A stretch of 64,000 nucleotides of DNA from Cystobacter ferrugineus (GTDB taxonomy: Bacteria; Myxococcota; Myxococcia; Myxococcales; Myxococcaceae), in assembly GCF_001887355.1 (NCBI RefSeq), contig NZ_MPIN01000008.1:423935-487934 (forward strand), read 5' to 3'. Under the pieces are notes generated by a model, which was given only the letters and a program-made list of their open reading frames with translations, made no database searches and was not told the origin of the DNA. Below are positions 17,754 through 25,890 of the stretch, piece after piece. The position numbers were made by a program, and so were the translations under genes. Every line of letters starts with the position of its first letter. The first letter of the stretch is position 1.

Positions 17754-17802
17754 ACGGCGGCGGGCGAGTCCGAGGAGGAGCGCCCGCCGCCGTTCCCTTT
17801 TC
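17754..17802 (+). terminator. Intrinsic terminator of the RND efflux operon
   Basis: A perfect 13-bp stem ACGGCGGCGGGCG (17754-17766) / CGCCCGCCGCCGT (17781-17793) with a 14-base loop is followed by TCCCTTTT. It sits 30 bases after the pump stop codon, between convergent genes, so it fits rho-independent termination on the plus strand. Confidence 0.8.
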
Positions 17803-17823
17803 AGCGGCGTCCCCGAGGTCGGC

Positions 17824-18960
17824 TCAGCGCGTGTAGCGCCACACGGTGGTGGTGACCTCGGCATCGGTGGAGCCGCCCGTCACCAGCACCTGCCCCGTGT
17901 GCAGGAGCGTCGCGGCATGGCCCCAGAGCCGCGGTGCCAGCGTGCCCGCGGACACCCACGCATCCGTCGCCGGGTCATACAGCGACGCCTGCCCGGTGGA
18001 GTGCGTGACCAGCACCTCACCCGAGTAGAGCCGCGTCGCGCTGATGGCCGAGCCACCGAAGGGGAGCGAGGAGCCCGTGGTCCACGGGGTGGTGGAGTTG
18101 TACGGATCGTAGAAGTCCACCTCGTCATGGCCGCCACCGAGCACCATCACCTTGCCCGAGTTGAGCCGGACGGCGACATGGCCGGCGCGCGCCCGCGGCA
18201 TGGGCGCCAGCACCGACCAGTCGTCCGTGTCCGGGTCGTACACCTGAGCGTCCTGGAACACGTCGGTGAAGGTCCTGCCGCCCGTCACCAGCACCTTGCC
18301 CGAGTAGAGCAGCGTCGCGGCATGCAACTCGCGAGGCGAGATCACGGAGGCCGCCGGGCTCCACGTGCGGGTGGCCGGGTCGTACAGTTCCGCGGAGTCC
18401 GTCTCGCCCTCGGTGGAGTAGCCTCCCACCACCAACACCTTGCCCGATCTGAGCAGGGTCGCCGTGTGGTTGCCACGAGGCGTGTTCATGGTCTCCACGG
18501 CCGTCCAGGTGCCCGTGTCCTTGTCATACACCTCCGCGGTGCGGCGCCAGTAGAGCGGCGCCCGGCCGATCCATCCGCCCGCCACCAGCACATCGCCCGA
18601 TTCGAGCCGGGTCGCCGTGTGCTTGACGCGCGCGTAGATGGGAGCCCCGGTGGCCACGGACACGTTGCTGTAGGGGTTGAATACTTCCGCGGTGGCGTCA
18701 CCCACCACCAGCACCCGGCCCGAGGAGAGCAGGGTGGCGGTGTGCTCGGAGCGAGCAGAGGTCAGGACGCCGGTGGTGATGCTCCAGGAGCCCACGGACT
18801 GGGGCTCCGGGTCCGTCAAGGCGGCGAGGGAGGGAGCCGGGGTGATGGACAGTTCCCCGCTGTGGATGGCGACCTGGGACGGCTCTTCGGCGGAGGGCCC
18901 GCCACAGGCTGGCAGCAGGAGGGCGACAGCGAGAGTGGTAGTGAGTTTCACGATGCGCAT
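17824..18960 (-). CDS. Kelch-repeat lipoprotein
   Basis: 378 residues from the ATG at 18960. The signal peptide ends LLLPACGG (Cys19 lipidated). The rest is a series of kelch blades, each with a G-[KREQD]-VLV-x-GG strand (GRVLVVGD, GDVLVAGG, GKVLVVGG, GKVLVTGG, GKVMVLGG, GEVLVTHS, GQVLVTGG) and an xxYDPxTxxW strand. About seven blades make a beta-propeller. Myxobacteria encode many such kelch lipoproteins. The role is unknown, probably binding at the cell surface or in the periplasm. The start is set by the lipoprotein signal; upstream in-frame codons add no plausible sequence. Confidence 0.85.
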   Translation of the reverse strand: MRIVKLTTTLAVALLLPACGGPSAEEPSQVAIHSGELSITPAPSLAALTDPEPQSVGSWSITTGVLTSARSEHTATLLSSGRVLVVGDATAEVFNPYSNVSVATGAPIYARVKHTATRLESGDVLVAGGWIGRAPLYWRRTAEVYDKDTGTWTAVETMNTPRGNHTATLLRSGKVLVVGGYSTEGETDSAELYDPATRTWSPAASVISPRELHAATLLYSGKVLVTGGRTFTDVFQDAQVYDPDTDDWSVLAPMPRARAGHVAVRLNSGKVMVLGGGHDEVDFYDPYNSTTPWTTGSSLPFGGSAISATRLYSGEVLVTHSTGQASLYDPATDAWVSAGTLAPRLWGHAATLLHTGQVLVTGGSTDAEVTTTVWRYTR

Positions 18961-19136
18961 GTGTTCGGCATCCTTTCGCCTCGTTTTTCGGAGGCAATGC
19001 AGACATACCACCAGGTGATTGGATGCGAAGGTGAAGGCATGCAGCCGCACTCAAACCATGACACCGCTGCAAAGTTACAGAGCTGGTGGGCCCGCAAACG
19101 TTGTGAAGAATCTCCGATGGGATTGAACTCTTCGTC

Positions 19137-19844
19137 CTATTCTTCATTCTTGGGGAAGCACACCAGCAATCGCTGGTCGCGCTCGCGCTGGTAACCAACG
19201 GTGAGCATTTCCCCACCCACCTGCACGGAAGCGCCATGAGGAGGACGCGGATGTTTTCTCAGCCATGACTCCGCCTCTTCACGTGTAGCGAAGGAGCAGA
19301 GGAGAGGCAGCGGCTCGTCGAGGTGTGCCAGGAACCGGGCGAAGTCCCGCGTGCAGCCCGCCTCGCGGATGAAGTGAAGGGCCAGCGCGGCGGAGTGGAG
19401 CCCCTCCAGGTCATCCGGTGAAGAGCTGAGTGCGGAATGAGCCTCGTCGAGCGCGCGCCAGAGCCGCTCCCGCCCCTCCTCTCCACCCGGTCTCCACAGG
19501 TCTTCAATGCGAGGAAGCAGCAACAGCAGGGGTTCTCCACTCGCGCGGGAGTAGCCGAGGGTATAGCGCTCTCGCGCGATCCGCAGGGACCCGCTTGGAG
19601 GCGGCTCGGAGTGAGTCTTCAACCAGGCGTCGAACTCTTCCCGGCTGGAGAAGGAGCCAAGGGATGGAAGAGAGATGCCTGTGAATGCAGCGAGGTAATC
19701 CTCGAAGTTCTGCCCGTGCCCATCGAGCAGGACGTAGGAGACATTCAAAGCAGGAAGGAGAGCCTCGGCGAGTTCGGATGAGGCACCGAGAGCGTCTTGG
19801 GCCTTGCGAATGGCACCCACAACTCTGTCCACATCGAGACTCAT
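19137..19844 (-). CDS. Hypothetical protein made of two repeats
   Basis: 235 residues from ATG 19844 (TTG 19850 also possible). The protein is an internal duplication: a helical half leading to LGSFSSREEFDAWLKTH (~62-78), then a strand-rich LRIARERYTLGYSR. The same order recurs as LLCSFATREEAESWLRKH (~180-197) and VQVGGEMLTVGYQRER at the C-terminus. The linking region (ALDEAHSALSSSPDDLEGL) parallels the N-terminal IRKAQDALGASSELAEAL, so the repeat unit is about 115 residues. There is no signal peptide or membrane segment. I do not recognise the family. It lies next to the AT-rich restriction-modification island. Confidence 0.65.
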   Translation of the reverse strand: MSLDVDRVVGAIRKAQDALGASSELAEALLPALNVSYVLLDGHGQNFEDYLAAFTGISLPSLGSFSSREEFDAWLKTHSEPPPSGSLRIARERYTLGYSRASGEPLLLLLPRIEDLWRPGGEEGRERLWRALDEAHSALSSSPDDLEGLHSAALALHFIREAGCTRDFARFLAHLDEPLPLLCSFATREEAESWLRKHPRPPHGASVQVGGEMLTVGYQRERDQRLLVCFPKNEE

Positions 19845-20016
19845 TGCCAATCACCCGCACACAGCAGCGCTCCTGCGTTGTCCGCCGTGGCCATCAGGGG
19901 AATGTAACCATGAATAGCCGACGGTTTGCGCCGCATGCAATTCCGGCGACAGTTGATCTGCTCTTGATCACAGTCTCGACGGCAGCCACTATATAGCTAG
20001 CCAGCACCTGACACCG

Positions 20017-20038
20017 CATCCCAGATCAACCTGGGATG
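20017..20038. repeat. 8-bp stem hairpin in intergenic space
   Basis: CATCCCAG (20017-20024) and CTGGGATG (20031-20038) form a perfect stem with a 6-base loop. It lies 70 bases beyond the stop of the restriction-type gene and has no T-run. It could be a rho-dependent end signal or simply mark the left edge of the island. The surrounding 19845-20105 gap is AT-rich and shows no gene. Confidence 0.3.
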
Positions 20039-20105
20039 TCGGTACAAACGCACTAACGTGGCATTGCCGTCAGATGCCGTCGACACACACAGAACAGGAA
20101 AAAAA

Positions 20106-21230
20106 TCACTGAGAGGCGTCTTGGATTACCTCATCCAGCTCGACCTCCAGCTCGACATCGAACACACCTGGATTGATTTGTACACTATCAGCAGAGACCC
20201 CGGATGGCAGAGAATTCAGGCCCACGATGACCTGCGCGGTAACTGCCTGCACGCCAGTGAGGATTCGAAGCTTTGGCTTCAAACCAGCGACGTCGTACAA
20301 ACGTGCAATGCGGTAATTCGGACTTTTTGCAGCGAAGCGCAACTCGGCAAGGCTCATGTGCACCGGCCGATCAAATGACCCCCGTGTTGTTTTCACATCA
20401 ACGAACACGTGTGGTGTATTCTCAATCCACTTGGCGGCACGAACTTCGTAATCAAACGATGAGCGTGCATGGGTCTGAGAGACCCATTCGAACTCGTCCT
20501 CGTTGTAACCCTTGCTCACGAGCCAGTTTCCAAAGAGTTCTTCACCCTGTTGGCCAGTCTCCCCGGCAGCTAGGAGCTGTCGACGCAGTTCATGGGGCGA
20601 CATCGCCACAGACCGACCAGATGGTTGTGCATCCATCGATGCCGGAGCGGTGCTTCCGAAGAGTACTTCTTCGACTGTGTCTCGGGGAATGAGCGCGTCG
20701 AACGGGTGCTCGCCGACTGCATAGGCGTCGATGGTTGCAGCGCGCAGATTGACGATGGTTGCCTCCGGCACTTGCATCATGGAACTCCGGCCAGTGAAGT
20801 CGAAGAGGCCTGCAACAGCCGCACGTAGCTTGGCGTCACCATTGGCTGATACGAGGACGAGCGTCACGGCCTCAGGTCGTTCATTGCCCTCGAAGGACAT
20901 GATGGCGAAGTCGTTTGCCGCAAGTCCGTCATAACGACCCGGCTCGCCATCGGGGTCATGAATGAACTCTCCGTTAAGACGCCAGTTCTTTGCAGCCGGC
21001 GAGCGCAGTGCTTTTCGAGTCAGGCGGTGAGCCGCCCTTCCCCCTGGGCCAACAATCGTGAAGGGAAAAACCACCGGGTCATAGAGCCCTTTAAGCCCCG
21101 GATAGAAACGATCGATAAAGACGTCACTATTAAGATTGATCGCCTTTTGCTTCGAAAGTCGCAGATGGACCTTGAAAAATGACAGATCCGAAGATGACAG
21201 CGACTTGATTGCGATCTTGGCACTGCTCAT
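20106..21230 (-). CDS. DUF3883/PD-(D/E)XK-like protein, probable restriction endonuclease
   Basis: About 374 residues. The N-terminal ~230 residues are unassigned. The C-terminal part has the look of the DUF3883 nuclease-like fold: GEELFGNWLVSKGY, EFEWVSQTHARSSFDYEV, FVDVKTTRGSFDRPVHMS and YRIARLYDV. The acidic residue in FDYEV (~260) and DVKTT (~277) fit a PD-(D/E)XK active site with D-x-K. It sits 35 bases downstream of a C5 methyltransferase in the same direction, so it is most likely the cognate nuclease. The start is ATG 21230 or GTG 21236. The base composition is markedly AT-richer than the chromosome. Recognition site unknown. Confidence 0.68.
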   Translation of the reverse strand: MSSAKIAIKSLSSSDLSFFKVHLRLSKQKAINLNSDVFIDRFYPGLKGLYDPVVFPFTIVGPGGRAAHRLTRKALRSPAAKNWRLNGEFIHDPDGEPGRYDGLAANDFAIMSFEGNERPEAVTLVLVSANGDAKLRAAVAGLFDFTGRSSMMQVPEATIVNLRAATIDAYAVGEHPFDALIPRDTVEEVLFGSTAPASMDAQPSGRSVAMSPHELRRQLLAAGETGQQGEELFGNWLVSKGYNEDEFEWVSQTHARSSFDYEVRAAKWIENTPHVFVDVKTTRGSFDRPVHMSLAELRFAAKSPNYRIARLYDVAGLKPKLRILTGVQAVTAQVIVGLNSLPSGVSADSVQINPGVFDVELEVELDEVIQDASQ

Positions 21231-21265
21231 ATCCACCCACCCAGGTCTTCAAGGCACTTCAGTTC

Positions 21266-22786
21266 TCAAACGGCTGCACTGGTCTGCACCTTCGCCTCGC
21301 GATGAGTTTCGACAGTCACATGGCGTGCGACACCTATCGCCGCGAGCAGTGGCTCCGCAAGCGCATAAGCCAGGAGCGGAGGTACCGCGTTACCAATCTG
21401 CCTGAAGGCGGGATTCATCGTACCCGAGAATTCGAATCCATCCGGGAACGACTGAAGGCGGGCTGCTTCACGCACTGAGAGGACACGTGACTGGTCGCTG
21501 TCGTAGTGGATGTGGCTGTACGAGTCCTTACCCAAATGGGCCATCAAGGTACGAGCCGGCTCATCTGGCTCCATTTTGCGCCACTTGTTCGGGAACTTCC
21601 CTGGGTCGTATGGCGGCACATAGTCGCTGCGGAGCGCTTCGTAATCGGCCGAGCCGGGCTCGATCTGGCGCCCCGCTCGTTTCTCTTCAGCGAGGCGTTT
21701 GGCGAACAAACGCTCAGCCAAAGCGTACGCCTTCGGGTAATCGTCACCCCAACGCATGAAACGAAAGAGCCGGTAATCGCGGTCACTGAGCGATCGAATG
21801 GCGTGATCCCAGATCTGACCGTCACCCTCGAAGCCGGGCCAAGTTCGCATCAGATGGGCATAGTCGGAAGGCACCACATCCGGGTGATAGGTAACCGCAT
21901 TGTCGAACCGTCTTGCTCCACGGCGAATGCTTCCTTCGAGGTGGCCGGTGATCGGAGGGAGGTCTCCGATCGCCTCACGCACCGTTACAGGCGGGCGTCT
22001 CGTTCGCTTGGCTTCGGGTGTCGGAACGTATCGGGTCCGCGGCGCGAAGAGGTCGCCGAAGACGATGTGCTTCAAGGCGACATCACGCGAGCCTTGATAG
22101 CCGGACGGAAAATCGACCTTCCGTGTTGGAACTGGGAACGAAAAATAAGCACCTGCGGCTTCATGGATGCCCACCAGGATGAACCGCTCCCTCATCTGAG
22201 GTACGCCATAGTTCGCTGCGTTGACGAGCGTGTAGGAGCAGCGATAGCCCAGTCCTTCGAGGACCTCACAAACCTCCTCGGCCAAGTTGTGCCCGCCGAA
22301 ATTGAGAATGTCCGGCACATTCTCCATGAGAAGGGCAACAGGTTTGAGCGCTTTCACGTACTCAAGATATGGCAGGTAGAGTTTGGCCCTGGGATCGTGG
22401 CGGAACGCCTCGGGGTGCTCTTGAACCTCGCGCAGCTTCGCACGTCCCACGCGGGTGAAGGCCGGGCACGGTGGACCGCCAACCAGGATGTCAACTTCGT
22501 ACTCGGGCTTTTTGACGCCAAAGGATTGGAGCAGGGCGTGCGGCCCTGTGACCGTAATGTCCTTCGGTGACGCATGCGCCTCGAAGAGTTCGGGCGGCAG
22601 ATGCCGGTGGAAGTTGAGTGCGTGAGAGCGAGCGGCGTGCTCATCGAACTCCACGCCGCCGACGACCTCACAACCGGCGCGGTGAAAACCGAGGGTCAGG
22701 CCTCCACACCCCGAGAACAGGTCCAGCAAGCGCGGGCGATCTCCGCGCGCCAAGCGGTCGAGTTTGTAGTCGATAGGTCGAAGCAT
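21266..22786 (-). CDS. DNA (cytosine-5-)-methyltransferase
   Basis: 506 residues with C5-methylase motifs in linear order: I DLFSGCGGL (22-30), IV GGPPCPAFT with the catalytic Cys near 105, VI LLMENVPD (~154), VIII QMRERFILVG (~197), IX REAARLQSFPDGF and X RQIGNAVPP (~467). The target-recognition region is the ~200 residues between VIII and IX. Motif IV reads PCP rather than the commoner PCQ. It methylates DNA to protect it from the partner nuclease encoded just downstream, and a Vsr gene upstream repairs the T:G mismatches that arise from deaminated 5-methylcytosine. Target sequence unknown. Confidence 0.93.
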   Translation of the reverse strand: MLRPIDYKLDRLARGDRPRLLDLFSGCGGLTLGFHRAGCEVVGGVEFDEHAARSHALNFHRHLPPELFEAHASPKDITVTGPHALLQSFGVKKPEYEVDILVGGPPCPAFTRVGRAKLREVQEHPEAFRHDPRAKLYLPYLEYVKALKPVALLMENVPDILNFGGHNLAEEVCEVLEGLGYRCSYTLVNAANYGVPQMRERFILVGIHEAAGAYFSFPVPTRKVDFPSGYQGSRDVALKHIVFGDLFAPRTRYVPTPEAKRTRRPPVTVREAIGDLPPITGHLEGSIRRGARRFDNAVTYHPDVVPSDYAHLMRTWPGFEGDGQIWDHAIRSLSDRDYRLFRFMRWGDDYPKAYALAERLFAKRLAEEKRAGRQIEPGSADYEALRSDYVPPYDPGKFPNKWRKMEPDEPARTLMAHLGKDSYSHIHYDSDQSRVLSVREAARLQSFPDGFEFSGTMNPAFRQIGNAVPPLLAYALAEPLLAAIGVARHVTVETHREAKVQTSAAV

Positions 22787-22985
22787 GGGGTTCTAGGTTC
22801 CTACCGCTTGGCGGTGCCCGGTGTCCGTCTTGGTCTTCTCGAAGAACAGGTCCAACAGCCGCAGCGACGCGCCCGCTCGAGTGTTCATCGACTTCCTCTG
22901 GATGCTCGAGACCATTCCATGGGGCTTATAGCGCAGCGGATTCGGCTCGCCACATCCTGCCTGCAAGCTACAAGCCGCTACCGTA

Positions 22986-23540
22986 CTACCCGTGTGACCT
23001 CTTCCACTTCTTCGTGCTGCGCTTGGCCACTACCGACCGCCGCGGCTCGGTGCCTCGCAGGTCCTCCAGCCAGCGCTGTTCCATGTCCTCCTCTCCAGGC
23101 AGCGCATCGACCAGCACGACCCTCCAGGAGGCAGGCGGGCTCCATTCTTCGCTTTGAAGCGCCGCTCGGACGATCTCTACGACCCCAGGTAGCGACTCGA
23201 AAATCTGGTGCTCCCAGAAACGGCAGATGCGCCAGCCCTCCGCTTCGAGGTGGAGCGTCTGCCGCCGGTCCCTCTCCACGTTCTCAAGCAACTTGGAGGA
23301 CCAGAACTCGTTACGCGTCCGGGGCCGGACGTAGTGCTCGGGGCATCCATGCCAGAAACAGCCGTCCAGGAAGACGGCCACCCTGGCCTTGGAGAAGACC
23401 ACATCGGGTCGACCATAAGGCGTCCTGGACTGAAGCCGGAAGCGCATGCCTGCCCGCCAGAGGGCTGAGCGGAGGAGACGTTCAGGGGAGGTGTCCCTGC
23501 CGCGGATCCTCGACATCTGCTCGGAGCGGGTAAGACCCAT
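22986..23540 (-). CDS. vsr: Very short patch repair endonuclease (Vsr)
   Basis: About 184 residues from ATG 23540, which has an AGGAG ribosome-binding site 8 bases upstream; an in-frame ATG at 23564 has a poorer one. Family motifs are clear: TRSEQMSRIRGRDTSPE, RFRLQSRTPYGRPDVVF (catalytic Asp), VAVFLDGCFWHGCPEHY (metal/structural His and Cys), NVERDRRQTLHLEAEGW and RFWEHQIFE. Vsr nicks 5' of the T in T:G mismatches within the methylase site. The C-terminus extends ~45 residues beyond the usual end, with a basic tail. First gene of the leftward RM unit, 199 bases from the methyltransferase. Confidence 0.92.
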   Translation of the reverse strand: MGLTRSEQMSRIRGRDTSPERLLRSALWRAGMRFRLQSRTPYGRPDVVFSKARVAVFLDGCFWHGCPEHYVRPRTRNEFWSSKLLENVERDRRQTLHLEAEGWRICRFWEHQIFESLPGVVEIVRAALQSEEWSPPASWRVVLVDALPGEEDMEQRWLEDLRGTEPRRSVVAKRSTKKWKRSHG

Positions 23541-23686
23541 GTCGCCTCTCCTTCGGGTGTTCATCCCGCTTCGGTGGTAATGCGAGCCTGTACAGGACAG
23601 GGTAGATTCCAGAGGGGGGGGGATCTTGGCGCCAACTACTCTAAAGGTAAAGAGGAATGAACCAACTTCTCAGAAGCGGTAGCTGC

Positions 23687-23721
23687 TGACGTAGTCACCG
23701 AACCATTTCAGGGCTACGTCA
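23687..23721. repeat. Inverted repeat TGACGTAG/CTACGTCA
   Basis: A perfect 8-bp inverted repeat, TGACGTAG (23687-23694) and CTACGTCA (23714-23721), separated by 19 bases just outside the right edge of the low-GC island. It could be an operator or an insertion-border relic; no matching copy was noticed at the left border. Confidence 0.3.
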
Positions 23722-23807
23722 CGCCATCAAGGCGCACCTCTCCGGCCCCGGATTCTCTCCCGTCCACAATACAGGTTGTGCCACCCTGCTGGCAGCGACT
23801 GACCGCC

Positions 23808-24113
23808 TCAGATGGGCGGAGCCGCCGGGAAGCTCCCTGGCATGACCTCCCAGGGGTAATCCGCCAGTTGCTCGATGAAGACGAGAAGCGGTTGGGTTTC
23901 GAGTGGCGTTCCGCTGCTGTCCGCCGCCTCGAGAGGGACGGCCGACGGCCGCAGCCCGGGGCCAAGGCGAAACAAGGTGGGCCGCGAGTGGATTCCGAAG
24001 CCGGTTCTCAGGCTCCCTCGCGGATGACCCGTGGCGCCCCCTCCGAGTAGCACGACCATTACCAGGGACAGGAAGACCATGCCGCGTTGGCGGCACGGGG
24101 AACGAGAAGCCAT
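23808..24113 (-). CDS. Possible small secreted protein, 101 aa (weak)
   Basis: From the ATG at 24113 the reading frame begins with a basic stretch and a hydrophobic core (MVFLSLVMVVLLGGGATG) that could be a signal peptide, then ~75 residues with no recognisable motif. The opposite strand is open over much of the same span, coding bias is not decisive, and no good ribosome-binding site is seen. It may be a real small exported protein, a gene remnant or chance. Confidence 0.3.
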   Translation of the reverse strand: MASRSPCRQRGMVFLSLVMVVLLGGGATGHPRGSLRTGFGIHSRPTLFRLGPGLRPSAVPLEAADSSGTPLETQPLLVFIEQLADYPWEVMPGSFPAAPPI

Positions 24114-24270
24114 AAGGGCGAATGGCTTCACGTCAGAAGCATGACGTGTATCCACGGGTGCCGCCAGAGCACCCACGCTCACATTGAGTTCAGCCGCGCG
24201 TACAAGCCATGGAGCCCACAAAGGACTTCCCTGCCCGGCACGGGGAAGGCCGGACAGGGACGAAACGAGA

Positions 24271-25680
24271 TCAGGCGACCGACGCTATCTTCCCGTTGGC
24301 CTCGGCGAGCAACTTCTCGGCGAGTTGACGCTTGCCATCGGCGTCGAGCTTCTTCAGCTCGTTGTTCAGCACGCGCTCGTTGAGCGACTGATTCCAGTAG
24401 TCGAGCGACTGCGTGCCGAGCAGGGCCATCTTGCCAACGAATTGACGCAGCACTTCGTTGGTCGGGCCCATGACCCAGCCCGCCTTGGCGTCGCGCAGAT
24501 AGCGTTCGATGCCGAGCGCCGGCTTGTAGCCCGTACCACCACAGGCATGCAGCATCTTGTCCGAGACGTGCGCGACGTTCTTCGCGGCGATGAACTTCAC
24601 CTGCCACATCCAATGCAGGTACTGGGCGCGGGGCATGGCGCTCGGCTCCTCGTGCAGGGACCAATCACAATTGTTCGTGGCCGCATCCAGCGCCTGCCCC
24701 ATCTGATAATCCAAGGCGCGCGCGGCATTGGTGTCCATGATGCACTCGCCGACGTAGTCCTGGATGGTCGGGTAGTCGGCGACGCGCATGCCCACATCGA
24801 CGTGGGTCTTGCGGGTCGTGTGGCTCTTCGCGATGTCGATCATTCCCAGCGCGATGCCATTCCAGCAGGCGGACGAACACAGCAGGAAGAAGGGATCGAC
24901 ACACTCGTCATTGGACGTCGCGCCGTCCCCCACCGGGCCCACCAGCCGGTTCCTCGGGATCTCCACGTTGTCGATCTCGATGGGGCCGGATTGATTGCCG
25001 CGCAGACCCAGGCCATTCCAGTTGGCGGGATCGGACTTCACCTCGTCGGCCAGGATGAGGAAGCAGGAGAGGTTGGCGTAGTTGCCGCCGAAGTTGGGGC
25101 TGGTGGTCTGCACGATGTACCAGTCAGCGAAACCACCCGAGGTGGTCCAGGAGGCCTTCTTGCGCACGCGCCAGCCATTGGGTGTCTCCTCGGCACCCGA
25201 CGAGACCGGGTACCAGAAGTGCGAGCCGGTCTCGGGGTCGGAATAGGACAGCGTGCCGATGAGACAGTCCTTGTCGATGCGCTTGAAGATGTCCTGCAGG
25301 ACCGGACTGTCGTGATGGCGGAGGAGACCGGCGGCGACCGCCCCCAGGTGCATGGTGTAACACATGGCGGTGCTCGCACAGCCGTAGCGCGCGAGGGTCT
25401 CGACGACCATGGCGGCGCAGACGTGGTTCTGCCCCATGCCCCCCAACTCCTTCGGCACCAGCAGGCCGAGCAGTCCGAGCTTCGCCAGCTCCTGGAGGTT
25501 CTTGCGTGGATAGACGAGCCGCGCATCGCTCTCCACGGCATTCGCGCGCAGCGTGGTCCGGCACAGCTCGATCAGCGCGGCCTGGAGCTTCTTCTGCTCG
25601 TCGGTCAGGATCCACTGGGGATCGAACTCGAATCCCAGACCCCAGAACTCCTCACCCCCCCACGTCTTCTTGTTGCTCAT
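24271..25680 (-). CDS. Acyl-CoA dehydrogenase family protein
   Basis: 469 residues. Family order: helical N-terminal domain with LAKLGLLGLLVPKELGGMGQ, FAD/substrate middle domain (IGTLSYSDPETGSHFW, TSGGFADWYIVQT), NVEIPRNRLVG, and C-terminal helical domain with MLHACGGTGYKPALGIERYLRDAKAG followed by GPTNEVLR. Such enzymes take two hydrogens from an acyl-CoA or similar substrate, passing electrons to ETF. The usual Glu of IYEGT is replaced in VMGPTNEV, so the exact chemistry is uncertain; family members also act on nitro compounds or in secondary metabolism. It stands alone on its strand, divergent from an aminotransferase. Confidence 0.85.
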   Translation of the reverse strand: MSNKKTWGGEEFWGLGFEFDPQWILTDEQKKLQAALIELCRTTLRANAVESDARLVYPRKNLQELAKLGLLGLLVPKELGGMGQNHVCAAMVVETLARYGCASTAMCYTMHLGAVAAGLLRHHDSPVLQDIFKRIDKDCLIGTLSYSDPETGSHFWYPVSSGAEETPNGWRVRKKASWTTSGGFADWYIVQTTSPNFGGNYANLSCFLILADEVKSDPANWNGLGLRGNQSGPIEIDNVEIPRNRLVGPVGDGATSNDECVDPFFLLCSSACWNGIALGMIDIAKSHTTRKTHVDVGMRVADYPTIQDYVGECIMDTNAARALDYQMGQALDAATNNCDWSLHEEPSAMPRAQYLHWMWQVKFIAAKNVAHVSDKMLHACGGTGYKPALGIERYLRDAKAGWVMGPTNEVLRQFVGKMALLGTQSLDYWNQSLNERVLNNELKKLDADGKRQLAEKLLAEANGKIASVA

Positions 25681-25890
25681 CTCGTGTCTCCTCTCTCGCC
25701 CGTGCGATGACCGCGGCGATTATTTGATACTCAACCATCTACCATGCACGGATGAACCCCGGACGACAGGTCCCCATCTCGAGAGTTGAGAAAAACTGGC
25801 GGAGGGAGGAGGAGAGAAGGCGCGCCGTATCCACGGTATGAGGTGCTCGTCCGCGGGTGTAGAAGCCCCGCGCACGCAGGAGGCTTCACA

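Larger units (their letters stand above)
20106..23540 (-). other. Low-GC restriction-modification island
   Basis: Three leftward genes (Vsr nickase, C5 methyltransferase, PD-(D/E)XK/DUF3883-like protein) are noticeably AT-richer than both flanks, with less third-position GC bias. This points to horizontal acquisition. No integrase, transposase, tRNA or long flanking repeat is visible, so the mode of entry is unknown. The G+C estimate is by eye. Confidence 0.7.
23541..24270. other. Long gap at right edge of the RM island
   Basis: About 730 bases without a confident gene. It contains a G9 run near 23615-23623, the inverted repeat at 23687-23721 and one weak leftward reading frame (23808-24113). 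The composition moves from AT-richer to normal across it, which fits a recombination border or gene remnants. Confidence 0.4.

Noticed and set aside
20106-24270. Prophage or integrative element
   Set aside because: The low-GC block carries only RM-type genes. No integrase, transposase, tRNA target, direct-repeat ends or phage structural genes were found.
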